Assembly (NCBI GenBank): GCA_009995045.1
Contig: JAACQG010000008.1
Coordinates: forward strand, 225-64,224
Direction of reading: 5' to 3'
DNA: 64,000 nt
From: Alphaproteobacteria bacterium
Lineage (GTDB): Bacteria > Pseudomonadota > Alphaproteobacteria > Micavibrionales > Micavibrionaceae
Each line of letters opens with the position of its first letter. The first letter of the stretch is position 1. The notes under the pieces are model-generated. The model saw only the letters and a program-made list of their open reading frames with translations, did no database searches and was not told where the DNA came from. A program made the position numbers and the translations under genes. This document shows positions 25,696 through 35,318 of this stretch, piece after piece.

Positions 25696-27474
25696 ATGTC
25701 TGATTCTTTGTCATTTAATAAAGCCCGTTGGGATTTGCCGGATGTAGATTTGCATCTGATTGAGCAGATTGTTCGTCAGAATGATATCCCTGAAGTTGCG
25801 GCGCGGATGCTTGCCGGGCGCGGGATTGCGTTGGCTGATATTCCTGCGTTTTTGAATCCGACATTGAAAGATAATCTTCCCAATCCGTTTGATATGGCGG
25901 ATATGGAGGCGATGGCGGAATTTTTTGTGTCTGCGATTGGTGCGGGGAAAAATTTTGCGATCTTTGGTGATTTTGATGTGGATGGCGCGACGTCTTCGGC
26001 GTTGTTGTATCGTTTTCTCAAACATTGCGGTGTTGATGCGCCGATTTATATTCCCGGGCGTTTGACCGAGGGGTATGGCCCGAATGTGACGGCGTTGCAA
26101 TCGTTGAAGGATGACGGGGCGGATGTTCTTTTCTTGCTTGATTGCGGGACGACGGCGTTTGATACGGTCGCGGAAGGTTCAGCGATGGGGTTGGATATTA
26201 TTATCCTCGATCATCATGAGGCGGAAGACAGGCTGGCGGACGCGAAATTTGTCATTAATCCCAAGCGTAAGGATGATGACGCGGGGCTTGATGTTTTGGC
26301 GGCGGTTGGTGTCACTTTTATGGCGGCGATCTCGATTAATAACAAATTGCGGGCGGCTGGTTTTTATACAGATAAGGGAATAAAGGAGCCGCCATTGATG
26401 CAATGGATGGATATTGTCGCGCTTGGTACGGTGTGCGATATGGTTCCATTGCTCGGTGTGAACCGGCTCTTTGTGCGTCGTGGATTTGAGGTGATGCAAA
26501 ACACGCAAAACATTGGTTTAAAAGAATTAATTGCTGTTTCAAAAATCACTCCGCCTTATTCTCCGTATCATGTAGGGTTCATTTTAGGGCCACGGATCAA
26601 TGCGGGCAGCCGTGTGCATAAATCGGATCTTGGGGCGCGGTTGCTCTCTAGTGATAGTGTTTCGGAGGCTAATGATATTGCTTGGACGCTGAATGATTGT
26701 AATGACAAACGCAAAGCCATTCAGGTGGAGATGGAGCGCGAAGCCATCGCGCAAGTCGAGGCAAAAGGATTGGATCAGTATCCTTTGATTTTTGTCGCGT
26801 CAGAGACATTTCATCAGGGCTTAAGTGGCCTTGTTGCGGGGCGCTTGAAGGAAAAATACGGCAAGCCTGCGGTTGCGGTTGCTTTGATTGATGAGGATGG
26901 CTTGCATGAGGGGCGCGGATCGGGGCGCAGCGTTCCCGGGATTCATATTGCACAGGCTTTTATTGATGCGCGTAATGAGGGCTTGATCGCCAAGGGCGGC
27001 GGTCATGCGATGGCGGGCGGATTTAGTGTTTCTGCTGATGGACTTGATGCGTTTCGTGCGTTTTTATATGCACATATTGAAAAACAGGCGCAGAGCAATG
27101 ATCCGAACGTGATTACGCGCCTTGATGGTGTTGTGACGGTGCGGGGGGCTACGCCTGATTTTGTGCATGTGTTGAACAATTCGATTGGTCCGTTCGGACA
27201 GGAATATCCTGAGCCGTTATTTTTGTTTCAAAATGTACGCATTAACAAAGCCGATGTTGTTGGGGATTCGCATATTCGTGTGATGTTTTCGGATTGGGAA
27301 GGTGGAACATGGATGAAGGCGATGGCGTTCCGCAGTGTTGATACGCCATTGGGTGATGCGCTGTTGAAGCAACAGGGCGCGGCATTTGATTTGGTCGGGA
27401 CTTTGAAGATTGATAATTGGACGGGCGTTGATAAGGCGGAAATGCATATTAAAGACGGCGCATTTTCTCATTAG
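25696..27474 (+). CDS. recJ: Single-stranded-DNA-specific exonuclease RecJ
   Basis: A 5'-3' ssDNA exonuclease used in recombination and mismatch repair. In the 592 residues the DHH-family manganese motifs are present: FGDFDVDGATSSALLYRF, LLDCGTTAFD, ILDHHEAE and VAAVGVTFM. DHHA1 follows, with AKGGGHAMAGGFSV at about residue 435, then the OB-fold end. It starts at ATG 25696, only 16 bp after the palindromic repeat, so its promoter or leader may be affected by that repeat. Confidence 0.95.
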   Translation: MSDSLSFNKARWDLPDVDLHLIEQIVRQNDIPEVAARMLAGRGIALADIPAFLNPTLKDNLPNPFDMADMEAMAEFFVSAIGAGKNFAIFGDFDVDGATSSALLYRFLKHCGVDAPIYIPGRLTEGYGPNVTALQSLKDDGADVLFLLDCGTTAFDTVAEGSAMGLDIIILDHHEAEDRLADAKFVINPKRKDDDAGLDVLAAVGVTFMAAISINNKLRAAGFYTDKGIKEPPLMQWMDIVALGTVCDMVPLLGVNRLFVRRGFEVMQNTQNIGLKELIAVSKITPPYSPYHVGFILGPRINAGSRVHKSDLGARLLSSDSVSEANDIAWTLNDCNDKRKAIQVEMEREAIAQVEAKGLDQYPLIFVASETFHQGLSGLVAGRLKEKYGKPAVAVALIDEDGLHEGRGSGRSVPGIHIAQAFIDARNEGLIAKGGGHAMAGGFSVSADGLDAFRAFLYAHIEKQAQSNDPNVITRLDGVVTVRGATPDFVHVLNNSIGPFGQEYPEPLFLFQNVRINKADVVGDSHIRVMFSDWEGGTWMKAMAFRSVDTPLGDALLKQQGAAFDLVGTLKIDNWTGVDKAEMHIKDGAFSH

Positions 27475-27537
27475 AGATATGTTATATCAGTTGTTTATTT
27501 TGCTTGTTTCTTTTTGAATGTTCATTTACAAAACGGC

Positions 27538-28005
27538 ATGGAAAAATTTCAAAAACACATCAATCTTGCCGTTATTTTAGCGGAAACCAGCCATATTTTC
27601 TGCTGTGTTTTGCCGACGGTGATTAGTATTTTAAGTCTTTTGGTTGGTGTTGGCGTTGTTGGTACATTGCCGATTAGCCTTTTGGTTGTTCATGATTTCC
27701 TTCATCAATGGGAATTGCCGATCATTATTTCTTCTGGCTTGTTGCTGGCTGTTGGTTGGGGCGTGCTTATCTATAGTCGCAAGGTCGATTGTGTTGAGGT
27801 CGGGTGTTGCGATAAGCCATGCGCACCGAAGAAGCGCAAATCTTCGCGTTTATTGGAAGTTGCGACAATTTTATTTGTGGTGAATGTGAGCGTTTATGCG
27901 ATTTTCCATCGCGGTATGAATATTCAGGTTCCGCATGCAGCGGATGCCCGCATTGAAAGAGCAGCGCATCAAGGGCATGATCATGATCACGGGCATGCGC
28001 ATTAA
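27538..28005 (+). CDS. MerC-like membrane protein with Cys motifs and a His-rich tail
   Basis: A 155-residue inner-membrane protein. About four hydrophobic helices are visible (roughly 8-45 as two, 60-80 and 110-130). Helix 1 contains HIFCCVLP. A loop after the third helix has a cysteine cluster (DCVEVGCCDKPCAP), and the C-terminus ends HQGHDHDHGHAH. Such Cys/His sites suggest metal binding. MerC-family mercury transporters share the Cys pair in helix 1, but substrate is not established. ATG 27538 is chosen over a TTG eight codons upstream. It follows recJ by 63 bp. Confidence 0.7.
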   Translation: MEKFQKHINLAVILAETSHIFCCVLPTVISILSLLVGVGVVGTLPISLLVVHDFLHQWELPIIISSGLLLAVGWGVLIYSRKVDCVEVGCCDKPCAPKKRKSSRLLEVATILFVVNVSVYAIFHRGMNIQVPHAADARIERAAHQGHDHDHGHAH

Positions 28006-28007
28006 TT

Positions 28008-28439
28008 TTAGCGTCTAAAGCGTATTTTATTGCGCCAGATACCTTTTTCGTAATCGTAATAGAGTTTTTGTTTGGTCATTGGATTGATGACTTCGCAAAA
28101 CATGTTGTTTGTCATGTTGGGGCTGTTGAAGCCGCTTGAGATAAAGATGACTTGTGGTGTTTTGGTGTATTTAAATTCCGGGATATTTCCATTGATGGGG
28201 ATATTATCCAGTTTTGAGGCGTTGCCGAGTTTTAAGTGGCTGCGATTGGCTTGAACCCAGCTTTTTGACGCTTGGCAGATTTGCATGGCGATTTTGACTT
28301 CTTCTTGTGAGCGGGCGTTAAAGTCCTTTCCGCGTGGTGTGAATATAATGACACCAATAAAGCCGAGAACCAGACAAGCGGCAGCGATGAATTTGAAATT
28401 GCTTTCCGTACGCAGGCGATCTTTAAAATCATGCCGCAT
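28008..28439 (-). CDS. Single-pass membrane protein downstream of gshB
   Basis: A 143-residue protein of unknown function. It has a short basic cytoplasmic N-terminus (MRHDFKDRLRTES), one membrane helix (FKFIAAACLVLGFIGVIIF), then about 100 residues outside the membrane with two Cys and a positively charged end. The chosen ATG (28439) overlaps the end of gshB by 11 bp; a start 17 codons earlier would overlap it by 62 bp. The overlap suggests coupled expression with gshB. Confidence 0.65.
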   Translation of the reverse strand: MRHDFKDRLRTESNFKFIAAACLVLGFIGVIIFTPRGKDFNARSQEEVKIAMQICQASKSWVQANRSHLKLGNASKLDNIPINGNIPEFKYTKTPQVIFISSGFNSPNMTNNMFCEVINPMTKQKLYYDYEKGIWRNKIRFRR

Positions 28440-29400
28440 TTTTAAACGCCTTATAGCGGGCTTCGTATGCGCCCCATATGGTTTCTTCACATTTTATGTT
28501 CTGCATTTTTGTAATGTGTTGAAGGCCTGTGGGGGATTTTGGGTTTATTTCGGTGACGTAATCGCCAATGACATCCAAACCGACGAAGACAAGGCCGCGT
28601 TTTACGAGCTCGGGTTTTAGGCGCGCACAGATTTGGCGGTCGCGGTCGGTGATGTCTCCGATTTCGGCGGTGCCACCGACGGCAAGATTGGCGCGCGCGG
28701 ATTTTTGCGGGGGGACGCGCAGGATGGCGGCGATGGGTTCGCCTTCGACCACGATGATGCGTTTATCGCCTTTCTTGATTTCGGGGATGTATTGTTGAAC
28801 GACGAAGGGTTCGGTGTGGAGCGCGCAGAGCATTTCGTAGACAGAGGATAAATTGTCATCATCTTCGGTGATGTGATAAACGCCCATGCCGCCAAAACCG
28901 TTGAGTGGTTTTATGATGAGGTCGCCAAGCTCGCTTGCGAAGGCTTTGATGGCGTCGAGATCTCTTGTGATGAGTGTTTTTGGCGCGAGGTCGGGGAAAT
29001 GCGTGATGAGCATTTTTTCCGGTGATTCGCGTGTGCCCGTTGGATCGTTGAGCACGAGGGTTTTGGTTTTTAGGTGATCCAGCATGTGGGTCATCGCGGT
29101 GTAGCTCATCGGGTCATTAAAATCATTGCGCATCAATATGATATCAAATTCTCTTAAATCTTTATGTGAGAATGAACCGAGGTCACAATGGTTCGTTTTA
29201 TCGTCATGAAACGTTAATGCGGCGCAGTTTGCGGTGAGGATTCCGTTTTTTAAGGAGAGGCTGTCGGCGTTGTAATAGGTGAGGGTGTGTCCGCGCTTTT
29301 GCGCCTCTAAGCCGAGTGCGTAGGTGGAGTCTTTTTCTGGGTTAATGCCTTTTGGGGGATCCATTTGGATGGCGATATTGAGAGAAGTTGGTGATGACAT
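28429..29400 (-). CDS. gshB: Glutathione synthetase
   Basis: An ATP-grasp enzyme that joins gamma-glutamylcysteine and glycine. The 323 residues show IAIQMDPPKGINPEKDSTYA at the N-terminus, the ATP-binding DLIIKPLNGFGGMGVY, PFVVQQYIPEIKKGDKRII and VGLDVIGDYVTEINPKSPTG. It is full length. It is divergent from the helicase gene, with about 94 bp between. Confidence 0.96.
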   Translation of the reverse strand: MSSPTSLNIAIQMDPPKGINPEKDSTYALGLEAQKRGHTLTYYNADSLSLKNGILTANCAALTFHDDKTNHCDLGSFSHKDLREFDIILMRNDFNDPMSYTAMTHMLDHLKTKTLVLNDPTGTRESPEKMLITHFPDLAPKTLITRDLDAIKAFASELGDLIIKPLNGFGGMGVYHITEDDDNLSSVYEMLCALHTEPFVVQQYIPEIKKGDKRIIVVEGEPIAAILRVPPQKSARANLAVGGTAEIGDITDRDRQICARLKPELVKRGLVFVGLDVIGDYVTEINPKSPTGLQHITKMQNIKCEETIWGAYEARYKAFKNAA

Positions 29401-29494
29401 ATGGGGAAACCTTTTAAATCCTTGCAGTTTGGGCTTTTATTCTATACCTCTTGGGGCATAATAAAACTGAAAAAAGAAACCAAGTAAATACTGT

Positions 29495-30832
29495 ATGACA
29501 TTTGAAGATCTCGGACTATCTCCTGAAACATTAAAAGCGATTGCGGATTGCGGATATACTGAACCGACTCCGATCCAAGCGGCCTCAATTCCAATTGTAC
29601 TGATGGGCCGTGATTTGGTGGGTTTGGCGCAAACAGGGACGGGTAAGACAGCGAGTTTTACCCTGCCGATGATTGAGATTTTATCAGGTGGGCGTGCGAA
29701 AGCGCGGATGCCACGCTCTTTGATTTTGACACCAACGCGTGAATTGGCGGCGCAGATTGCAGAAAATTTCGACACATACGGCAAGTATCACAACCTCAGC
29801 AAGGTTTTGCTTGTTGGTGGTACGTCGATGAATGATCAGATTAAAATTCTTGAGCGCGGCGCAGATGTTTTGATTGCGACGCCTGGGCGTTTGCTTGATT
29901 TGTTTGAGCGCGGCAAGATTTTGATGACGGATATCAAGGTTTTGGTGATTGATGAAGCGGATCGCATGCTTGATATGGGCTTTATTCCCGATATTGAGAA
30001 GATTGTTTCTCTTTTGTCGCCTATTCGTCAGACATTGTTGTTTTCCGCCACAATGCAGCCAGAGATTAAGAAGCTCACTGAACAATTTTTGAGCAACCCG
30101 AGAGAGGTTTCTGTGACCGCTCCCGCGTCTACTGCGGCGAATGTGGAGCAGTTTTTGGTATGGACGACACGCCGTAACAAGCGCGAGGCATTGCTTGAGA
30201 TTATCAAATCTGAAGACGTGAAGAATGCGTTTGTATTTTGTAATCGTAAACGTGATATCGCGGATTTGACCTCTTGGTTGAAATCTAAGGGCTATAGCGT
30301 GGGGCAGATGCATGGTGACATGGATCAAAAGACACGTACCGAGACTTTGCAGGCGTTTAAAAATGATGAGATCACGTTGCTTGTTTGTAGTGACGTTGCG
30401 GCGCGTGGTTTGGATGTTGCGGGATTGTCGCATGTGTTTAATTACGATGTGCCGTTTAACAATGATGATTATGTTCATCGTATTGGTCGTACCGGTCGCG
30501 CGGGGCTTGATGGGCGTGCGTGGAGTTTGGCATCTAAAGGCGATGATGAGAAATTTGTCGATGCCATTGAGAAGCTGATTAAGAGGAGCATTCCGGTTAA
30601 GCAGGTCGGCGGTGAAAAGTCACAGGAGCGCTCTAATGATCGTGCGAATGATCGCTCCAATGAGCGTAAGGCCGAGCAAAAGCCACGCCGCGAAAAGAAA
30701 GATTCGCTTCCCCGTCAAAAGGCAGAGGCGCCGAAGCAAAATAAAAATCAAAGTAAGCCATCGAAGAAAAACGATGATGATGCATCATATCAGAAGGGGT
30801 TTGGAGATGATGTTCCGGCGTTTTTCGGATAA
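29495..30832 (+). CDS. DEAD-box RNA helicase (RhlE-like)
   Basis: An ATP-dependent RNA helicase of 445 residues. All core motifs are present: Q-motif PTPIQAASIP, Walker A AQTGTGKT, PTRELAAQI, TPGRLLD, DEAD (in VIDEADRMLDMGF), SAT, the helicase-C QMHGDMDQ, ARGLDV and HRIGRTGR. After residue 370 there is a basic, low-complexity tail (RSNDRANDRSNERK), typical of RhlE-type helicases involved in rRNA/mRNA handling. Its last 26 bp overlap lptD. Confidence 0.95.
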   Translation: MTFEDLGLSPETLKAIADCGYTEPTPIQAASIPIVLMGRDLVGLAQTGTGKTASFTLPMIEILSGGRAKARMPRSLILTPTRELAAQIAENFDTYGKYHNLSKVLLVGGTSMNDQIKILERGADVLIATPGRLLDLFERGKILMTDIKVLVIDEADRMLDMGFIPDIEKIVSLLSPIRQTLLFSATMQPEIKKLTEQFLSNPREVSVTAPASTAANVEQFLVWTTRRNKREALLEIIKSEDVKNAFVFCNRKRDIADLTSWLKSKGYSVGQMHGDMDQKTRTETLQAFKNDEITLLVCSDVAARGLDVAGLSHVFNYDVPFNNDDYVHRIGRTGRAGLDGRAWSLASKGDDEKFVDAIEKLIKRSIPVKQVGGEKSQERSNDRANDRSNERKAEQKPRREKKDSLPRQKAEAPKQNKNQSKPSKKNDDDASYQKGFGDDVPAFFG

Positions 30833-33356
30833 ACCGTGTCTGATTATTCTTCTTGTTTTTCTTTGCGTCTTAATTATACGCCCTGTATCTGCACAATTGT
30901 TGACGGGGTATGATGATGTTTCCCACTATAATAATGTTTCTGATTTTGAAGAGCGCGTAGAGCCTCCATCTATTGTTGATGAGCCATCAATTGAGGCGGC
31001 GTCATTATCGGGGTATCAACCGATGTTGACCAATAATTCTGCGGCGGATGATTTTTCCGCGGTTTATGAATCTCCGCCAGAGCCAATTGATCCTATTGAG
31101 CCTTATGAACCTGTTGATGCTGTATCTATCTCTGAATACAGCGCGCCTGTTTCTGTTGTTAAAACAGATGATTATCGTAATTTTTTAACCTCTCCTGTTA
31201 GCGGTGGTGGCGCACGTAAACCAGAGGATGAACCGCTTGATATTGAGGCGGATACCATGCGTTTTGATAATGATGCGCGGGTCGCGATGGCAGAGGGGAA
31301 TGTTATTATTGTCCAAGATGGTCGTATTTTACGCGCCGATCAAGCGCAGTATTTTATTGATAAGGGCATGGTACAGGCGCATGGAAATGTCGTTTTGAAT
31401 GAACAAAATGGTGATATTCATCTGGCACAGGATGTTGAGTATTCAAGCCAATTAAAAGATGGTGTTGTTGATGAACTTCAAACGACGCTTGTTGATGGAT
31501 CTCGTTTTTCTGCGGAGCGTGGTATTCGCGAAAATGGTAAGCGCACGATTATGGAGGGGGCGCGATATACTGCTTGTGATGCGTGTAAAAGTGATCCTGA
31601 CAAACCATTGCCGTGGGCGATTGTTGCATCGAAAGTGGTGCATGATGAAGATGATGCGCGTATTTCATATCGTAATGCGCGTTTTAATGTTTACGGCGTG
31701 CCGATTGCGTATACACCGTATTTTTCACATCCTGATGGCACGATTGACCGTAAGAGCGGGCTTTTGTCGCCTTCGTTAGGGTTTAAATCCGAATTGGGGG
31801 CATTTGTTGAAAATCAATATTATTGGAATATTGCGCCTGATAAAGATGCAACATTCGGTTTGTTGGCAATGACGGAGCAGGCGCCTCTTGGTCTTATTGA
31901 GTATAGGCAGCGTTGGCAAGATGCGGGCATTCAGATCAATGGTGGTGTCACGTATTCTGATCGCACCGGGCAGAGTAATAATATCAATGTGAAAGAAGGC
32001 GACGAGTTTCGCGGGCATATCTTTGCTAACGGGCTATGGGATATGAATGATAAATGGCGATCTGGCTTGGACATTCAGTATGTGAGTGATGAGCAATATG
32101 CCAATCAATATGATATTTCCAATGATGATGTTTTACAAAATACACTTTATGCGGAGCGCTTTTCAGGTAGGGATTACGGGATCGGGCTTGTTCAGCATTA
32201 TAAAGATATCCGTGTCAGTGATTTGGCGGAAGATCAGCCCGGTGTTTTGCCAGAGCTTTATGCGAGCTTTATCGGTGATCCTGGCGCTGTGCCTATTATC
32301 GGTGGGCGATGGGATGCAAGCGCAGGGTTTTTGAGCCTGTTTCGAGATGGGCGTGATCAAGATGTTACGCGCGTTTCTACTGATTTAGGGTGGGAGCGCC
32401 GTTTGGTGTCTGATTATGGTTTGGTGTCTGATCTTGATGTGTCACTGCGCGGTGATGCGTTTTACGTCAATGATGCCGATGGCAGAACTACGACATCAGG
32501 GCGAGACAGTAGCTTGGTTGAAAGCCGTTTTTTTCCGCAAGTTCATATCCAAAGCTCGTATCCTGTCGCGAAGGCCATGGATCAAGCGCAGATTGTTATA
32601 GAGCCGCTTGTCGGGCTTACTGTTGCGCCTAGAAATAGGGATAATGATGATATTCCCAACGAGGATAGTCAGGATGTGCAAATTGATGCGAGTAATTTGT
32701 TTGAAACAAATCGCTTCCCCGGGCTTGATGTGATCGAAGACCAGAGCCGTGTGACATATGGTATGCGCGCGGGTATCAATGGTTATGATAGCAGCGGCGC
32801 AGAGGTTTTTATTGGGCAGAGTTATCGGCTTGATGAGGGCAGTAACCCGTTTAAGGCGGGGTCAGGTTTAAGTGAGCAAAGCTCTGATGTTGTTGGGTAT
32901 CTTAAGGGGAATTATAAGAACAGATATACTGCGCAATATCGTTTCCAGCTTGATAATGATAGCCTTGCGTCGAAGCGTCACGAGCTTGATGCGTATGCGG
33001 ATTGGAACCGTTTTCGCTTAGGGGCGAGCTATTTGTATGCACAGGCGCTTGCGGGGACGGAGATTACCGAAAACCGTGAGCAGGTTTCGGGGAGCGCGCA
33101 GTATTATATTAATGATCAGTGGCTTGTTTCGCTAGGGACACAATATGATCTTGGTTCGACCAATTCTGGGCTGAGGACAGCTTCCGTAGGGGTGGGGTAT
33201 TTTGGGCAATGTGTTTCATGGTCATTGCAGGCGGATAAGAATCGTACAGATGATGCATCCGGTGATAGTGACACAGAGATTATGTTTCGTGTTGGTTTGA
33301 GAAATATTAGCGAATTTGCGCGTACGGGCTTGCGTAAAGAGGCAAACTCGCCGTAA
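30807..33356 (+). CDS. lptD: LPS-assembly protein LptD
   Basis: The outer-membrane barrel that inserts LPS, with LptE. The 849 residues are: a signal peptide (MMFRRFSDKPCLIILL start, cleaved after PVSA), an unusual acidic/proline-rich stretch (about 35-130, with EPIDPIEPYEP), the OstA-like beta-taco domain (EPLDIEADTMRFDNDARVAM onwards), then the barrel (from about 300), ending in hydrophobic/aromatic strands. Cysteines (TACDAC and YFGQCVSW) could form the inter-domain disulphides. The start at 30807 lies inside the helicase gene, with AGAAGGGG about 8 nt upstream. Confidence 0.93.
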   Translation: MMFRRFSDKPCLIILLVFLCVLIIRPVSAQLLTGYDDVSHYNNVSDFEERVEPPSIVDEPSIEAASLSGYQPMLTNNSAADDFSAVYESPPEPIDPIEPYEPVDAVSISEYSAPVSVVKTDDYRNFLTSPVSGGGARKPEDEPLDIEADTMRFDNDARVAMAEGNVIIVQDGRILRADQAQYFIDKGMVQAHGNVVLNEQNGDIHLAQDVEYSSQLKDGVVDELQTTLVDGSRFSAERGIRENGKRTIMEGARYTACDACKSDPDKPLPWAIVASKVVHDEDDARISYRNARFNVYGVPIAYTPYFSHPDGTIDRKSGLLSPSLGFKSELGAFVENQYYWNIAPDKDATFGLLAMTEQAPLGLIEYRQRWQDAGIQINGGVTYSDRTGQSNNINVKEGDEFRGHIFANGLWDMNDKWRSGLDIQYVSDEQYANQYDISNDDVLQNTLYAERFSGRDYGIGLVQHYKDIRVSDLAEDQPGVLPELYASFIGDPGAVPIIGGRWDASAGFLSLFRDGRDQDVTRVSTDLGWERRLVSDYGLVSDLDVSLRGDAFYVNDADGRTTTSGRDSSLVESRFFPQVHIQSSYPVAKAMDQAQIVIEPLVGLTVAPRNRDNDDIPNEDSQDVQIDASNLFETNRFPGLDVIEDQSRVTYGMRAGINGYDSSGAEVFIGQSYRLDEGSNPFKAGSGLSEQSSDVVGYLKGNYKNRYTAQYRFQLDNDSLASKRHELDAYADWNRFRLGASYLYAQALAGTEITENREQVSGSAQYYINDQWLVSLGTQYDLGSTNSGLRTASVGVGYFGQCVSWSLQADKNRTDDASGDSDTEIMFRVGLRNISEFARTGLRKEANSP

Positions 33357-33410
33357 AATCTGTTTTTTGATATTTGTCCGATACTGGCAGTTTTAAGCGA
33401 GCTTCATTTC

Positions 33411-35300
33411 ATGTCTATACTTATTGATCCTAGCATTCATATGTGGTTTGCGTTGCTCCTCACGGGGGCGGCGATCGTTGCCTTTATTCGTGAGAAAATT
33501 CCGATCGAGGTTACGAGTATTGCGGTTTTAACAGCGCTTATGCTGTTTGGGCAGGTTTTTCCATTATTGGGTAAAAACGGCGAGAATATGGTGGATCCAT
33601 ATGCGTTGCTTGCCGGATTTTCTAATCCATCTTTGATTGCTGTTTTGGCTTTGCTTGTCATGGGGCAGGCGATGATACAATCGGACGCATTGCGCGCGGT
33701 GACGACGTTGCTGACGTTTAAGGATAAGCGTAAATCGTGGCTGTCGATTATTTTGATTTTGGTTTTCGTGCTTGTTGTTTCGGCGTTTATGAACAATACA
33801 CCGCTTGTGATTATCGCTATTCCATTGTTGCAAGTGTTGGCCAATACGGTTGGCATGTCACAAAGCCGTGTTTTGATCCCGCTTAGCTATGTTGCAATTT
33901 TGGGCGGTATGACCACCTTGATTGGGTCATCTACGAACCTTTTGGTGTCCAGCACCATGGTTGAGCTTGGGTATGATCCGATTGGGTTTTTTGATTTTGT
34001 GATCCCTGGTTCTATTTTGGCGATTGTTGGTTTTGTTTATGTGCTTGTTTTCGTGCCGCGTCTTATGCCTGATCGTGCGACGATGGCGCGCGATCTTATG
34101 GGGAGTAAAAAGGAGTTTGTTGCCGAACTTGATGTGGATGATGAGAGTGCGCTGCTTGGGCTTGTTTGTATTGACGGGCGTTTTCCAGAGTTTCCTGATT
34201 TGAATATTAAGCTTGTTCAGCGCGGCGGACAGCTGATTTTGCCGCCTTTTGATGGGTATAGTGTGGAGCAGGGGGATACGCTTATTGTGGCGGCGACGCG
34301 CGATACTTTGATGGCGATGTTGTCGAAGTTTCCTGGTTTCTTATTGTCGGAAGAAGAGGCGCAATTTATTGATAGTAAGGGCGGTGAAGAGGCCGGGCCG
34401 GTTTCGGAAACACGCAATGCGGAGACGCGCGTTTTGGCGGAGATTATGATTACGCCTGCGTCACGGATGATTGATATGTCGCTTGATCATGTCAATTTTC
34501 ATCGTCAATTTGGGACGATTGTTTTGGGTATTCAACGACGGGCGAAGGTTGTGCGGCGTAGGCTTGGTCGTATTCGTCTTGAGGCAGGGGATGTTCTTTT
34601 GATTACGGGGCGTCGTGCGGCAGTTGATTCTTTGCGGTATAATCCTGATTTTATCGTGCTTTCCGGCTCTAAACGCGATCTTCCGGTTCCGGGTAAGGCG
34701 CCGATTGCGTTTGGTGTGTTCTTTGTTACGATTGCGTTGGCGGCGACGGGCGTTTTGTCTATTCCTGTGGCTGCGGTGACGGGCTCGGCGATGATGATTG
34801 CGACGGGATGTTTGAATATTCGTCAAGCAACACGGGCGATTGATCGTAAGATATTCTTGCTGGTTGGATCCATGCTTGCGCTTGGGACGGCTTTGCAGGC
34901 CTCGGGTGGGGCGCTTTATATTGCGAATTTGATCATTGATTTGCCGTTCACGAATACACCGCTAACAATGTTGGCGGCGCTCTTTTTATTGGTTGCGCTT
35001 GCGACGAATATTTTGAGTAATAATGCATGTGCGATTTTGTTTACGCCGATTTCTCTGAGCCTTGCGGCTAGTCTTGATCCTGCGCTTAGCGGAGGTAAAG
35101 ATTTAACGATGATTTTCGCTTATACGGTTATTTTCGCTGCAAACTGTTCATTTGCATCCCCCATTGGGTATCAGACGAATTTGCTGGTTATGGGGCCGGG
35201 GCATTATCGTTTCCGTGATTATTTGCGCGGTGGGGTTCCTCTTGTTCTTATTTTGTGGGTGACTTATATTTTCATCGCACAGTTTTACTTTGGTCTATAA
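33411..35300 (+). CDS. SLC13/DASS-family permease with two RCK_C domains
   Basis: A 629-residue sodium- or proton-coupled anion/carboxylate permease of the ArsB/CitT superfamily. It has about 5-6 helices at the N-terminus including the SSTN-type motif (LIGSSTNLLVSS), two TrkA-C/RCK_C domains in the central soluble part (about 230-300 and 345-415), then a second helical half with ATNILSNNACAILFTP and SFASPIGYQTNLLVMGPG. This layout is common for annotated citrate/sulfate transporters whose substrate is unproven. It follows lptD by 54 bp. Confidence 0.85.
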   Translation: MSILIDPSIHMWFALLLTGAAIVAFIREKIPIEVTSIAVLTALMLFGQVFPLLGKNGENMVDPYALLAGFSNPSLIAVLALLVMGQAMIQSDALRAVTTLLTFKDKRKSWLSIILILVFVLVVSAFMNNTPLVIIAIPLLQVLANTVGMSQSRVLIPLSYVAILGGMTTLIGSSTNLLVSSTMVELGYDPIGFFDFVIPGSILAIVGFVYVLVFVPRLMPDRATMARDLMGSKKEFVAELDVDDESALLGLVCIDGRFPEFPDLNIKLVQRGGQLILPPFDGYSVEQGDTLIVAATRDTLMAMLSKFPGFLLSEEEAQFIDSKGGEEAGPVSETRNAETRVLAEIMITPASRMIDMSLDHVNFHRQFGTIVLGIQRRAKVVRRRLGRIRLEAGDVLLITGRRAAVDSLRYNPDFIVLSGSKRDLPVPGKAPIAFGVFFVTIALAATGVLSIPVAAVTGSAMMIATGCLNIRQATRAIDRKIFLLVGSMLALGTALQASGGALYIANLIIDLPFTNTPLTMLAALFLLVALATNILSNNACAILFTPISLSLAASLDPALSGGKDLTMIFAYTVIFAANCSFASPIGYQTNLLVMGPGHYRFRDYLRGGVPLVLILWVTYIFIAQFYFGL

Positions 35301-35318
35301 TTTTGAATTAGAATTTTT

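Noticed and set aside
29684-30478. Long open frame of 264 codons opposite the DEAD-box helicase
   Set aside because: Composition is dominated by Arg, His, Asn and Ile, as produced by the reverse complement of a real gene; no motif, no Shine-Dalgarno sequence, full overlap with a certain gene.
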